From the NCBI GenBank assembly GCA_026261815.1, contig JAMPIT010000484.1, positions 13,552,501 to 13,616,500 of the forward strand: a DNA stretch of 64,000 nt. Direction: 5' to 3'. This stretch comes from Monarcha castaneiventris obscurior (Eukaryota > Chordata > Aves > Passeriformes > Monarchidae). How positions within the stretch are numbered: position 1 is the first letter of the stretch; each line of letters begins with the position of its first letter. The notes under the pieces are model-generated. The model searched no databases. It was given only the letters and a program-made list of their open reading frames with translations, and was not told the origin of the DNA. A program made the translations under genes and the position numbers. This document shows positions 50,303 through 64,000 of the stretch, in pieces.

Positions 50303-51790
50303 CAGGTGCTTATTGCTGCAGAAAATGTAAGAGACTCTTGGAGTAGGGATGTAAAAACAAAAGAACAAAGTAATGTCCTTAGTGCCAAGAAGACTAGACA
50401 AAGACAGGATTAAAGAATAAAATAGCTTACAGCAGAAGGAAGACAGTTCTTCTGAGAACTTTAAAGGGCAGAGTTGCAAAAACTGCAAACAGGACTGAAA
50501 ATGAGACATTGAGAGCTCAGTGTGAAGAGAAGAATAAACACAACTAATGCAATGTCAGGCAACACAGGGACACAGTGCCCAACTGAGACACAAACAAAAT
50601 GCAATAATGGTAAAGATTAGGAAGTCAAGATATGAGCCTAAAATCATATTTTATTATCTATGTTATACATATATGTGACATCATAACTACACATGACTTC
50701 ATATAAAATGAGAGCAACAAGCAAACACAAAAACACAGAAGAGAGAAGAGAACATGTGAGCATGCAAGCTTTCTCTAAAAAGTGTACCTCAGGAAAGGGA
50801 AAACTAGTGTGTAACAAATTAAGACAGAGATTTTATTCAACCTTTTAATGAGACAGTCAAAAGAGAAAAAGGGGTTGTTCAATCAAAGGTAGAATTAGGT
50901 TAATTAAGCTAGACAACATTGAACACATGGAATTAAACCTCTGCCCAGCTGAACCTGAGGGTCCAGCAGTGCCAGGGGCCCTGCAGTAGGGACAGCTGGC
51001 ACAGAGGGAGGGTGGATTCCTCAGGATGGATCCTTCACCCTTCTTGTGCCCAGGGAGACAAGAAATGCAGGTGGGTACCAGAGGAAAAGGAATGGCCAGC
51101 TGGGGGCAATGAAACTCCAGGAATCCTGGCTGATGCCAGAGCAAGAAAACAAATGTAGCTCCACTAAAATTGCTTGCCAATCTGTCCATCATCCCCTTCC
51201 CGTTCTTGTGTCCAACTCCACAATTCCTTTGGGTTGGCCACTGCCTTTCCCTCCACAGGAAAAACATTTGGTGTCTGTACTGTTCCCTGTCACCATCACG
51301 CACAGCATTTGAGGACTGCTATATTTAAACACTGATCTGAAACAAAGATATCTGAACTGAAAACAGCAGCTATTCTTGCATAAACCCATACATGGAAACT
51401 TAATTCTCAGTACAAATGCTGATCTTATCAGTTTAATCTCCTTGGAAGGTATGAGGATAAGAATACCTGCATGTGAAATGCCGAAAAAACTCATTCAAAT
51501 TCTTATTAAAAGGCACTTCTCAACACTGCCACACTTAGGCTGGGGTGCTCTCTGTGCTACCAAGGTATGAGATATACTTGTAAATCCCCCACATGTTCCC
51601 TGGAAGAAAGAGGAAGAGAGGCCCTGGATAGAAAAGCAGCTTTATTATTTAGTCCTTGTAACATTTCCTCTGATGTCAGCCATGCTGCTGAAGTGAAGCA
51701 CATAATTATGATACCATTGCAGTCACTGAAATCAGAATTTGTTTTCTCAGATTTTTCTAGACAACTAATTTTTATTTATTTATTCAAAGC

Positions 51791-51805
51791 AAAAAAAAAA
51801 AAAAA
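51791..51805. repeat. poly-A tract (A15)
   Basis: Uninterrupted A run following a tttatttatttattc segment. Similar short A/T runs occur near 41661, 45364, 48090 and 58097. Confidence 0.9.
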
Positions 51806-54800
51806 TTACCCTCTTTAATAAAACTTAATATCTTTTTAAGCTACCTACAAGAGCTCCACCATGCTGAAATCCAGTAAATGACATAGAGGCATGGTGTTTT
51901 CCTGAACCAGAACACAGATAAAGTTCGCTCAGATACAGGAATCTCACAGAAGAATAAATACAACTTTCAAATAGCAGTGCATTCATTTGAGACAGTTAGC
52001 ACACAGACACTGTCATCCCTCAGTTTATAGCTGCCAACTTTGACACTTCAGATTTCATTTTCAGATCAACCCAATGGCCCTATGGATGCAGTTTAGAGTG
52101 GACATGAAGCACCCACTGAAGGTAACAGTTACTGCAAATACAAGCCACACACTAATCTTCAAGCCCTTTCCAAAACCCTTTTTTCCTGGAAAGCTATTAA
52201 AGAGCTTTTACTGCCAAGTGCCTTCTCCTACAGTGTTCCTGTTCCTAGCTCTTAACTTCATTTTTCAGTGTTATGTGATGTATCTGTCATTCATTGTCAG
52301 ACATTTTCTAAGATGAGGTATGTTCCTAAAATTCTCTAATTTCCCATAATAGCAAACTTCCTCAAGTAACATTTTTCTGAAAGCATCACTAGAAATAGAT
52401 TAAGTATATAAGTATAATACAAAATTCAATGCATTCCTAAGACAAGAGATGTACAAGAGGTCTCTAAACATCCCGAAAATGTTAGCACTACAGGGGAGCT
52501 GCACATAGGCTTCTAAAATACTTTCCTTTATTTGTTGTGATTGTGCATATGGAGCCATTAGTCTCAGTCAGCCGTCTCAGCTCTCCCCTCAGCCAGCCAG
52601 TGCTATTGATTATCTGGGCCACTGTCAGAGGGAGATTAGGACAAGGCTGACAGTTTGCTGGCTGATGTTGAATCAGTAGAAAACTCACATGATGCCAGTA
52701 CACTTCAAGGAAGAATTCAGATTATGTACCAAAAAGGATCTCTTCCCTTTCCATGCAGCATGTATTCCTACGTTTGTTTTACACATTTCTGACACGGGGG
52801 CTGCACCAGCTCCCCCAGCTGCCCTGGAACCAGCAGCTGAGCCCAAGAAAGCTTTCTGCATGGGCAACCAGCCAGGGAATTGCAACCATTTGTTTCAGAT
52901 GTTACCCTTTCTTCCATCGCTTATTTTCTCAAAATCAGGTTATGGCAACATATTCCACACAGAAAAGTATCTTGACTCAGTTCAACAGTACAGGACAATA
53001 CAGAGTATAATTTCTACATTAACTTCAAAATGAAGGTTGAATCTTTCAATCCCGATAATTTGGACAATGTCTATTTGAGAGTCTCATTAGGATTACTCCA
53101 CTTGTACAAGTGTTGAAGCTGCCCTGACCTTAATTCAAAAGAGGTTTGCAATAGAGCATTTTCCATTAGACACTCTTATTCCACCATCTCTCTGAAATTG
53201 TCCAGAACCAATGACCTTCATAAAAACATAATAGAAGAGCCATCTTATTATGGAGACTTTGAGCAAAGTGAGTTCCTCAAACACACATACGCAGAAGAAA
53301 AGAGTTTGCTGTTCTGCTGGAAACTTAATATTGGTTTAGCTATTTTATGCAAGGATGCCCAAGGCATTTTACTATTACCTATATATAAAAATGTAATAAC
53401 AAATTTATAGAAGGCCCAATAATTGGATAGGTGAATTCATTGACATTTTGCCTGAGGAGATACTGGTTGAATTTACACCACTCAGAAAACTGACACCCAG
53501 ACAATAAAGAATAATGCAGGGATCTGGGATTCAAAGGCCTAAAATTTGTTCCTTTTTCTGCTGGTAATGTACAGAAAGTGTCTGCACAGGTCTGTCGAAT
53601 ATCCTACTTACAGTGACTCAGTAAATGAAGAGCAAATTTTCCCATTTGGGGCTGTCTTTTCATATGAATACACATTATTACTAAACATCACAGAAACAAA
53701 GAATGGTATGAAAAACCAGAATTTGTGTCTATCAGGAAGTTTGTGACTATCAGAGCTGCATGTGGTATGAACATAAACCAGTTTGACCCTACAAGAGAGA
53801 AATATACGTTAAGTAGTTGGTGCTGGTTCTAACATTAATCCATTTTCATGCATGTGAAATAAAACCAAAATAACAACTAATGGGTTTTTAAAATAACCAT
53901 TATTTTAAAATTAAGATGCCAACATTCTTCACAGAACAATTAAAAAACAGTTTCACTTGAAAGGATTTAAGCAAATGAAAATAGCAAAAGAGAAAAATAC
54001 TTCAGCGTTGGAATTTTAGTCTGACCCATGCCTAGATGCTGGTACTCAGTACTGACCAGTGAACCTATATGTGAATTTGCTATAAAAAAACTAAATTACT
54101 GTGTGTTTTATGGTTTTTCCAGCTATTTTAAGCAAACAGCCATGGATACATGTTACTTTCTTACTGAAATTTGTTTTCAGCATTGATCATTTATCTGGCA
54201 AATTTTATTTCCATTGAATTTTATAGGGCTACTTTAGCTTTTAAGCTGTCTAATAAAGCAGAATTGAGCTTACCTCTGCTTGTATGAATACATGGCATTT
54301 TTATTCCAAACTCTTAAAAAGAAATCCTTAATTCAATAGACTTTTCACTCATTCTTCAGTCTTTTGTTTATTTCCAGGTTCTCAAAGCACACTGTCCAAT
54401 CTCATCCTGCTCACTGCTTTACGACTTTGTTTCTGTCCACTCCATTCTACTAAAATCATTACCACTAATTTTACCAACATAGAATTGCAACTCCTGTACT
54501 CTGATTTATGTTTATCAGACCAGACATTTTATTCATCTCTGTTTTTGCACGAGCTCTATTGTCTCACCTTGCTGAAGCCTGTTTTTTCCTACTGAGGTAA
54601 CTCTCTGTTGGCATTCATGATATTTCTGCCCTTGACTACTCAGTAGAATTATTTATCTGCTTAACTGCTTGCTGTGCTGACCTGGATGGCACAGCACAAA
54701 ACTTCACGAAAAACCAAACCTCCAAATAGAAAAATCACAACAGTACAATATGTCTCACATTAGAAAACTATTCAAATGTTCTAAGCTCTTTTAGGAACAA

Positions 54801-57659
54801 AACTCACAGCCAAAACGACAATTCTCAATAAAAGAAATTTAGTTTCCAAAAGATATTCCAAAGCAAGGTAATCAAAATTTAAAGTATCCTGATAGGACAA
54901 ACCAAAGCAAGCAATACGTTTTCAAGTGTACATTTTCACATCAAATTCTGCTTTATTTCTTCAGGATTAAAATCATCACTGCTGTTCCATGCCACTTCTC
55001 CCATCTAGCAAACCATGTGTTATTTCCATGTAAAAATATCCATTGGTCAAAACTTTAATTTAGCAACACATTTTAATGTACTGACAGCAGAGCCACTTTA
55101 CAAACAAAATGGGTTACAGCTGATTTTTAGTCCAGGTTTCACTGTTTGATAAAACTACTGAAACAGGGAGTTTGTTCATCTCCAAGGGCTAGAGTAAATA
55201 ATGTATCTACTCTTGGTTTTTCCTTTGTCAGTGTCTATCTCTTACTTTAAATAAAAAGCCGTTTTTAACCTTTAATTTTGTTTAGGAGTTTGAGAACCAG
55301 AATGGTAAAATTGTGTTCTTGGTTAATATTACAATTCAACCATGATTTATTTATTTTATTAAAAGGATTCAAAATGTGTTTGAATAAATCAAACCTTGGC
55401 TGATCTGAAAAGGACAGAAAAGCTGCATCACCACGTCTTATGATCTCTAATTAGCAGGGGAGAAAGAATTTTAAATGGTCAACCAATTCAAAAGCTGCAA
55501 GGTTGAAAAGAAATGAATTGCTGAAGACCTGGGAGAGTGTGTTTCAATGTCGACTCCCCACCAAGAACTCACCAGCTGGATAAAACTTCAGAATCTCCTG
55601 TGATTAAAATGTTTAGGTTATGTCTTAACTTACAAACATGCATTTTAAAGCATCCTGTCCTAAAAGATTTAATTGATCTGTCCCCTGTCCAAACAGCAGT
55701 CCCCACCTTCTTGCATACTTTGGCATGGGTTGGGGGTGCTAAAACTGTACCTTTCATGCTCCTCTCCTCAATCAACACATAACCCATTATAAACATCTCA
55801 AAGTCCAGCCTGGCAGCTATCCCAAATGCTCCAATCAAAGACATTTTGTTCAGGTTTATCCATTCAGTGTCAGGTTTATTTTTGTTATTTTTTATGGTGA
55901 TTTTTGTCTCTGGTAGCTGTAGAGATCTCAGAATCAAACGGGCCACTAATCTAAACTCTACAGCCAGCTATTTGTGCATTTCCACAGTATATTAAGACTC
56001 AGATGCAAAACTTTGGCTGCACTGGCATAACCTGCATGTACCATTTCATGTGCAGCAGGTCAGACACCCCAGACATTGCCCATTCGACTGGGGTACAAAG
56101 AAGTTAAATTAAATGAATTTATGCAGGCAGAACTGCAAAAAAAGTGTAAATTTGGTGGGCTTATTCATCCTTCCATTAAAATAAAGCCAAGATATGCAAA
56201 AGCTCGAAGTCCCTAAGCAGTCTGTTGCCCTGAAAACAAGGCAGGAAGAGAATTCAGAAGATCTCGTTTCTAAGCCAGGATATTTGATACTTTTTATTTG
56301 TTTAAATATTCTGTGTTTTAAGCATGGAGCAGATTTAATATATAGAGTGTTCACAATCCACAAAACTCACAAAACTCATTTGGGTGAAGGCAGGGAGCAG
56401 AACACATAACGTGAATGGTGTGAAGTTTTTTATGAACAAAGTTCCTCACCACAAACTCTCCTGACAATTTTTTATTCGACCTTACAAGGTAGATCACAGT
56501 CACAGTGTATCACAGGGGAACCTGAATAAGAAGTCTCTCTAAAAATCTATAGGTTGTGGTTTCAGGCTCCCGAATAAATTTAGATAAATGTATAGATAAA
56601 TCTCCATGGAATCTTTTGCAGGAAACAGATCGCTGAAAGACAAAAAAAGCTGGGAAACGTTCTGCAAAGTATAAACTCATTTTCTAGTTGGTAACTACAT
56701 ATGTTATATAAAAAAATAATTCCAAATATTGACCAACAGTGCTGCTTGCTTTAGAGACAGTGGGACAAGTTCTTTATATCAGAATTCATAAACTTGGGTC
56801 CTGAGATTTTGCAAAGATATAGATAAATACTTCATTTAATCTCCTGGAATTTTTTCACAAATGCACAGTACAAACCCAAATTCTCTTCCCAGTCCCTCCT
56901 GTCTCTTAATCCAGGAAGATTTTTCAGGCACCGTTTACAGCCAATGAGCTATGTATGCCTGCTATGTACCTGATTTTTTACCCTCTTCCAAAAGTTAGAC
57001 AGAAACATCACATGCCCTTTCTGATTTTATTTTTCCCTGCAAAGAACAAGCAGAGAAAGGCCTTAAGCTGGCCTCAGATACTCCATATGCTGGGCAGCTG
57101 GTGAAGCAGAAAAAGATCCCAGATCCTGCATCACTGTCTGATGCAATCCCTGCATCCTGAGGGGATACATCTCCCAGTGCCTTTATCCCATCATGAGGTC
57201 AAGCTGCTGGTGATACATGAGCCAATGAGAAATTCACAGTCTCCTGACACACAATTTTGTCCTCAAGGTTCGTTAATGCCACAATATTGTTTTTAAAAAT
57301 TATTTAATGTGGAAGATTCAAACAGTTTCCCCTATCACTATCCTTCCATCATGAGTATGTGGTGCCAGATTTGATTTCTAGGCACCCTGAGCTCAAATAA
57401 AATGTGGGCAGTTCATGAGGGCAGTGAGGATAAAAGGTGTCAGGACTTAGTGAAATTACTTATGGAAGTGGCAAACTCAAATACACGTAAACAGACAAGG
57501 TCACAAATTAAAATGCTTTTCACAGAAGATTCGGAATACTCCCAGTGCACAAAGCTGAGCACATACTTAAGCCTTTTCAGGATCACAGCTGCATCCTGAC
57601 ATAAAACAGAAACAATGTCAAAAGATAAATAAAAAGAAAGTTAGAACTGCAGCAACTGC

Positions 57660-57800
57660 ACTTGGGTTTGTGTTTAATATATGCTTCATAATCGTTGTTC
57701 ATAATTATGAGTAATTAATGAACAGTAATTGCATTTCTCTCCAAATTACTTGCTAATTAATTGAATTTACAGTGGACATTAATATGTGAACATTGGGTGA
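57660..57800. promoter_or_regulatory. TAAT-rich segment, candidate homeodomain-bound element
   Basis: Within about 140 bp there are repeated TAATTA/TAATTG/ATTA words (around 57702-57770: ataattatg, gtaattaatg, agtaattgc, aaattac, ctaattaattg) in otherwise complex sequence, flanked by unique DNA. Such clusters are typical of conserved developmental enhancers, but AT-rich introns produce TAAT words by chance, so this is tentative. Confidence 0.25.
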
Positions 57801-60370
57801 CCTTCCATTGACTGCAACAATGCAGCAGTATCTTATAAGACATATCTTCACCTCATTTTGGATTAGTGAGCCATGATTTTTTAATAACATCTACTATAAA
57901 GGGTTCTTAATTTCTGAATTATGTCTTTTAAGCAAAAAGCATATGTAAATATTTAATAACTAATTAAGTACAACCTGTAATGAATATGAATAAAAAAATT
58001 TAAAAACCAAGTATGTAAAAGTCACATGAAAGATAAAGAGCCACTATTTTTCCTCTTTTTATGGAACTTTACAGAAGAAAGAGTCTGAAGTATGCAAAAA
58101 AAAAAAGAAACATAATTTGAGGGCTGAGTAAAAGCTTAGTACATAACAGCATGAGTCAAACCCACAAATGTTGAAAATTACCTGCCTTTACAGCCTACAA
58201 CACTTCTCACCACTCTGCAAACCCCCTTCACTTCTTCATCCCACCTTCCCAGTGTGACAAAACACTGCTTGTTTCAGTGAGAGTATTTACTTGCTGACCA
58301 ATTTACAGATTAAAGAATTAGCCAAAACTACTTTGCATCCAATCACAAGAATATTAGGTTTGAAAAATCTTCTACTATTATTTCATTATCACATAAACCT
58401 TTTAAACAGCCTCCTGTCCATGTATTTCAGGAAGCCACTAGAATAACACAGTTCTCCCTCCACCCTTTATGAGCAAAGTTCTTGCAGGATAAGACTCCCC
58501 ATCAAGGACTGATAAGTGCTAACCCAGGCACTTCCTTCTGCCCTCTTACTCCTTCAAAATGTCAAGCATGTGATGTAAAACTTGAGTTCTGCATTAACAT
58601 ACCAGTGAAAACAGTTTGGGTTATTTGCTTTTCCTCTGCCCTGTGCAAGTTTGCATTATTTTTATCTGTAATCAAGAGAGCAGCGACCCCTATCAATTTT
58701 TCACTTACTGTGATAGCATCATTGCCATGCACCAACTATATACTTTCTAGGTTACAGGCATTTGCAAAGGCTTTCTCCATCAAAATAGAAATAAACTGTC
58801 CAAGGAGGCAGCAGACCATAAAATCCCAATCTGGACTATGTGCAGTTTTCTAAATGACAGCAGAAAAACAGAAGCTGGGAATTACAATATCACAGCACTT
58901 AGAGTAGCCAGTGGAAACTACCCAATCAATACCCTGGCAGCTGAACATGCTCAAGGCTGCTGAGAGAACACAAGGTGCTGACCAGAGAGCATTACAAGGT
59001 ATTCTGAGTTGATCATCAAATGCCTGACAGTCTCCTCACAAGCCTGGCTTGCTCGAGTTTACCCTGTTCACTGACATGGGCTCAGACTGGGCTGAGGCAA
59101 TGCAGAGGAACGGATGATAAATCAGCTGGAGAGAGCAGCAGCATGTGGCTGTGGCAGGGAAAACCCCAGTGCCACACTCCATGCCCAAGGAGTGAGACCT
59201 GTGCCTGCTCTGGGCCCTCCCCATTACTGTTTTAAATTAATAAAATACATAAACCCTCAAAATCTAAACAATTATATAAAAATAAATCAAGCTTTGCAGA
59301 AAATTCAAAATACTGAAAACTGGCAGGAATATCCTATTAAAGCCTTTGGGCTCAATCAAAACCTGTTGTTGGGTTTTGAGGAGAAGTCGACAGTAAGTCA
59401 CCTATCCCTTTGTCATCTGCCCACTGCAGCTGCCTTCTTCTCCAGTCAGAAGTCAATCTGACAGTCAAGAAAGGGCTGGAGCAGATTTATGCTTCAGGCA
59501 GAATAGCAGGAGCTGCACGTTAACAGAAATACTCCAGTACTTTTTAATCTAGCAGGGTCAAAGCACAGTAATAGCAAAGACACAGCGGAAGCACGAATGC
59601 AGAGCAGCTGTGAGAGTCAGCCCCAGGCTCCCCACGGGATCTGCACCAACTCTTCCACACCTGATGCAACACTCCCAGCTCTGCCAGGGCAGGAGGCTTT
59701 CAACCTGCCCTGCACTGCCTGTCTGCAGTGATGCCATTGCTTGTGCCCTCAGAAAGCACCCCAGGTTCTCTCCTGAACTTCAAAAATGTCGTGGCATGCC
59801 AGAAGGATTTGGATCGGTGCTGTTGCCATGGCAGGGATGCAGCAAATAAAGTTAAATGTGTGACCTGTAGGTGCAGCAGGCAGTGCCACAGTCTCCCAGG
59901 GGTCAGAGGAGCACCTGGCTTGCTCAGGTAGGACAGCTCCATAACCCCAGCTACCCCAAGGGAACGCCATCCCTCCTGAGCCTTCTCTCTGCTCTCTACT
60001 GTTTTTGTGGCCACCAGAGAATCACCTTTGTGCATGTGCCTGATCCCTTGGCACGGGAGATTGCCAGTGTTAATGGGGGGCCATTGGGCTCCAGGGTTCA
60101 GCAAACTTGAAGATCAAAACCATTTAAGTACGAAGAGCTCCAAGAAGGTGCTTCTGAGCACTGCACTTAAACATCTACACTGTTTCCTGGAGAGTTTTCT
60201 TTGCTCTGTAACCAAAGCTGCAGTTGGGTTGTACCTCTACCCTCTATTATTATTGCATGGTCATTACAAATGGAATGGGATCCTGGCTATATTGCCCCTT
60301 CATGAATTTTAAACATCATGAATTTCTAGCTCTCTGCAATGTATTTTCTCTATCCATACACCAGATATTT

Positions 60371-60392
60371 AAAAAAAAAAAAAAAAAAAAAA
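60371..60392 (+). repeat. poly-A tract (A22)
   Basis: Longest homopolymer in the window, followed by gaagaa. No recognisable retrocopy body precedes it. Confidence 0.95.
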
Positions 60393-62780
60393 GAAGAATT
60401 TCGAGGACTTCAGATACAAACATTCCATAAAACTGAACTGGCATTCATCATTATCACTGTCATCTGGTCAACTGTGAAAATTTCAATGGCAATCAAAACA
60501 TTTAGAAGATATTTTTGAACACTTAAATGTATTTTATTAAGTTTATCATAAAAAACTAAAGACAAAAATACTTCTAATAAAAATGTGTAATATGTGCAAA
60601 ACTTCAGTTGTACAAAGAATATAATTTTTAATTGATGAATTCCAGTGCTCTTTTAAAGAAGACAGTTTTCTATGTGACACTCAGAACCAGAGAATTTCCT
60701 TCTAGTTTTAATTTTGACATCCCTATTAAAATTTGATTTTTACCATCAGTATAAATACATTTGTCTTTTTAAGACCGCATATATATCAAACAGACAAAAT
60801 CAGAAACATGAGAAAGAATGATGGTAAGCCAAGTAAGACATGTGTTTGTCCTGAATATAATTGTAACATTATAAACTAATGAAGAACAAATACAAATTGA
60901 GAAATTCTTTGACAGTGAGGAGTGTTCCAAGTGTTGTACAGAAAGGAGGAATTTTACATCCACAGGCAACAAGCAGCCTGTTCTTTCAACTCTGACAGAA
61001 CTCTGAAACTCACTCATGAAACTAAGCAAATTTAGGCTAATACAGGAACAGCTTCATTGTGACATTTCAAATCAGGCTACTGACAAGAATATGCTGCTTT
61101 TGGATGGTTGTAAACCTCATATCCTTTTCCTCTATATGACAATAAAACAAAATCTACCACAAGAATTAAAAGCATTATTTTAACTTAGGAACAACACAAA
61201 AGTATTACAGAAACAAGTCAATAATTTTGTGTGCTGTGGAGAATTAGAAAAGGTTTGCATTTCCTAAATAAAAAAATATTTTTCATATCTATATATTTGA
61301 GTATTTTTATATATATTCAATTTTTTTTGTATATTAAAAATTACAAGTAGAATCCTCAAAAAATTACTAGAAGGATTGGGGATCCTTGACAAACTTTTTA
61401 CCAGCAAATATAACGATAAAGGGAGTAGAAAGATTATGAAAACAGATAAATACTGTTGCATTCTCTTCTTTTTAGGTAAGATAGCTAATCCCTTCAATAT
61501 CCCCACAGGCAAGATAAGTTCTGACTCATCCTTAAGTCTATCCCATGTCCCCAGAACCTGTGTGTGTCAAAATTTAACTTCCCCCTTCTTGAATTTCTAA
61601 TACAAGAAACCATTGAAAATAATTTATATATTCCTCTGGAGTTCCATTTGTTAAGTTCCTGATACCTTATTTTTTATTTCACTTATACCCACTCCAGGCT
61701 CCAGCAAGACTAGAATGAACAGAGTAATAAATTCTCATTTTCAGGAGATGGCAAAGCTACAGTTAATACATTATGGATGTAACAGTTTCTATAGAAATTA
61801 CTCAATGAAACGTGACAATGTCAAAGTAAATGCAATACTGTAAGCTACCAAATTCTGTTTCTTTGTCACAGTACAGCATTACATGGAAAACTAAGCTATT
61901 AAATCTATAGCATTAAATAAATATTTTCTGACTTTATCAATGAAGAAATATGATTTGCCAACGCAGGAAAACATTTTTCTCCTACTCACTTAAGCTCCAT
62001 TTTGCTCCTTCTAAGAAAAATTGCCGTTAAGTATATGAAAATATGTGAATCTACAAATACAAAATACGTGACTTTAACCTCCTCTGTTGCCAAAGGGGGG
62101 AACTGAGCTGTAAAAAACTCTTTCCATTCTATGCCACATAGTCCAGCTAACTGTGAGACAAAGGTAAATATTCAAGTAGGTTTTCCTTGAAGAACTACAA
62201 ACTTGTGCTGCCCCACAGAATAAGTCCTTTACATGTAATCAATCCTTTAACTGCTCAAATTTCTTTAAAAATATCAGATAATTATTAACAAATACAATTA
62301 CTAATACAATTAGTATTTCAATTAGCAATTTCTAATAAATTCCTACAAACAGTAACTTAGTAATGGCCAGCTAGTGCCATTTTCTTTAAAGAATTCTCTA
62401 GTTTACAGATGAAAATAACAGACAGTGATGGCTTGCTGTCCTTCAGGACGAAATGAAGTCTGAACACAGTAAAATGGAGAAGAGACCGAAGGGAGCTCTT
62501 TGAAGCTGTTGGCACTGACAATATTATTGTTGCAAACCTCATGCTTATTAAGAAACACATAAAAAGGAGCTGTACCCTATCACATCCCTCTCACCAAACT
62601 ATTTAAACTTTATGGGATCTCTCATTTCTTTTTGCTCATACTTTGTTTCACATGGAAAGTGACAAAAAAGTCATTTTCAAGCACTGCTTTTGCTCTCTGA
62701 ACTCCACAGTGGCAGAGGACAGAGGGCATGCAGTGCAGTGATTTTCCAAGAAACACACACATTTAAGTAAAAATAAGTCC

Positions 62781-62796
62781 TTTTTTTTTTTTTTTT
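62781..62796. repeat. poly-T tract (T16)
   Basis: Uninterrupted T run in AT-rich intron sequence. Confidence 0.95.
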
Positions 62797-64000
62797 AACG
62801 CATCTTCCTTTATGTTTTTTGCCTTTTCTCTTGTTAATGCTGCACAGATGGGACAGCTTGAGTGGAATTCCTTCCTGGATCTCTCACTGTCAACAAAGTG
62901 ATGACTCTATGTTCAATCCTTTCCTAATAGTCATGATGACTCTCTTATTCCCTTTTTTGGATTCTTCTCTCCCTCTTTTCACATTTCAACACTTCCCTTT
63001 CAACTTTTGTACGGCCACTCCAGACAATTTCTAGCACATCTGATGGCACGCATATATTTACTATTAATTTTAATGTGTAGCTTCCTACACAGTAGATTGA
63101 GATAAACACCAAACCAGACTACAATTCAAAGAAACTTTCAACATTCAAATACATGTGTATTATTAAAACAGCATGTCATAAGGTACAAGACTTTTCTCTA
63201 TAGTTTGATGCTTTTGCAAAAAGAATAGAAAATACACTGCTGTCAATCAATACATTATGTTTTAAAAAATTCTAAAGTATGCAGAAATTATGAAGCTGCA
63301 GAAGCTCAAAACATTTGTAGTCTAAAATGCATCAGTATCATAATTATGTGTTATGAAAAGAAAAGGTGTTTTTTCATCTGACTTACAAGACAAAGATGGA
63401 AGAATAAGATTTCTCACTCTGAATTAAGAACTTCCTTTCAAAGGTACCTAAAAGTACACATAAGTGACATTGTGACTCTCAAAAACAGCATCCACTGTGT
63501 AGAATTCCTGAGAGCTTTTAAAAGTGTCACTAAATGCACATGAAAGGAGTCATTAGCCACTGTGCAGAGCTGTGGACATGTTAAGCATTCATAAATCCGA
63601 AACACCCTCATAACTGTTCTGCACAGGACAGCTGGGAAAGACTGTGGCTAATGTTAGCCCCGGGTTCCAGCAGGTCAGTGGGGAAAGCTCCTCTCACTCC
63701 TTTCTGACGCAGCAGAGGGAAGTGAGTTTTTGAGGAAAAAGGAATGGAGGTAAATCAACACTGTGTCACAGCCTTATCTGGTGTACTTTTGGCTTCTGAC
63801 GCCTAAACAGATGCAGAGATATCTGAACTGTTTTAAAAAGCTGATAAAACTTTAAGCAGTAAGGTGCAGGTATTGATTACATGGAGGGAAGCTTTACATA
63901 CTCAACAAAAAATATCAAAAAATTCTATTTTTCACTTTCTTTCAAGACCTTCCTTGCACATTGGGAACACACTTTATGGTTAAGCCTGTGCTCTGCACTC

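Larger units (their letters stand above)
35938..64000 (-). other. CACNA2D3: CACNA2D3 intron, at least 28 kb (right edge)
   Basis: Intron upstream of exon A in transcript order, running off the window. It holds two CR1 3' ends (37981-38151 and 45839-45942), an old CR1/L3-type fragment (48615-49130), a possible tRNA-derived SINE head (44168-44225), an ATTAAT-rich run (50265-50302), poly-A/T tracts, a TAAT-rich segment (57660-57800) and a GC-richer kilobase at about 59000-60110 with no recognisable gene. The exon expected to encode ...TDGAVDTYDTIFAKYNWPDRK was searched for by its reverse-complement words and not found. Confidence 0.75.

Noticed and set aside
50857..51303. 148-codon minus-strand open frame, among the longest in the window
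   Set aside because: No domain or family signature, low protein-like quality and a homopolymeric C-terminus; it follows a GC-richer patch where stops are rare by chance.
52689..53033. 114-codon plus-strand open frame
   Set aside because: Proline/alanine-rich patch between unrelated segments, no family match and no convincing splice sites.
59000..60110. Cluster of overlapping open frames up to 134 codons
   Set aside because: GC-richer sequence with frames open on both strands at once and no recognisable protein or splice structure.
60371..60392. A22 run as the tail of a processed pseudogene
   Set aside because: The sequence before it has no protein similarity or poly(A) signal in the right place, and no flanking duplication was seen.
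1..64000. CRISPR arrays, operons, rRNA or functional tRNA genes
   Set aside because: No regularly spaced repeats, no bacterial gene organisation and no foldable tRNA; the window is vertebrate intronic DNA.
1..64000. LRTM1, a gene I recall as nested within human CACNA2D3
   Set aside because: No leucine-rich-repeat frame appears on either strand. As I recall the human gene order, LRTM1 lies nearer the 3' end of CACNA2D3, beyond the left edge here.

Overview
This window looks like avian (probably passerine) nuclear DNA. It is AT-rich, gene-poor sequence with CR1 LINE remnants whose 3' ends carry bird-type ATTCTGTGA/ATTCTATGA tails, and it has no bacterial-style coding density. The species cannot be fixed from sequence alone.

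The backbone is a minus-strand stretch of one large gene, CACNA2D3 (voltage-gated calcium channel auxiliary subunit alpha2delta-3). Four consecutive coding exons can be read in transcript order from right to left: 35859-35937 (79 nt, end of the VWA domain), 29644-29777 (134 nt, VWA-to-Cache linker), 7925-7942 (an 18-nt microexon encoding LPQAQK) and 682-753 (72 nt, start of the Cache region). Splice phases agree at every junction and the joined frame stays open. The introns are 6.1, 21.7 and 7.2 kb; flanking introns run off both ends, and the right-hand one exceeds 28 kb. Exons upstream of 35937 and downstream of 682 were looked for and not seen.

The introns hold mobile-element remains. These are a solo LTR with promoter and poly(A) motifs on the plus strand (1663-2051), a decayed retroviral/Ty3-type integrase on the minus strand (about 10010-10430), a 0.93-kb CR1 with a dead reverse transcriptase and a missing 3' end (19751-20682, plus), two short CR1 3' ends (37981-38151 and 45839-45942, both minus), and an old, diverged CR1/L3-type fragment (about 48615-49130, plus). 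A possible tRNA-derived SINE head lies at 44168-44225. Simple repeats (poly-A/T, TA, GT and purine tracts) are scattered throughout.

The least explained feature is on the plus strand inside the 21.7-kb intron: a 265-nt block (18288-18552) with coding-like composition and plausible splice sites, antisense to CACNA2D3. I do not recognise its protein. It is the best candidate for something undescribed. A homeodomain-type TAAT cluster near 57.7 kb is a candidate conserved regulatory element.
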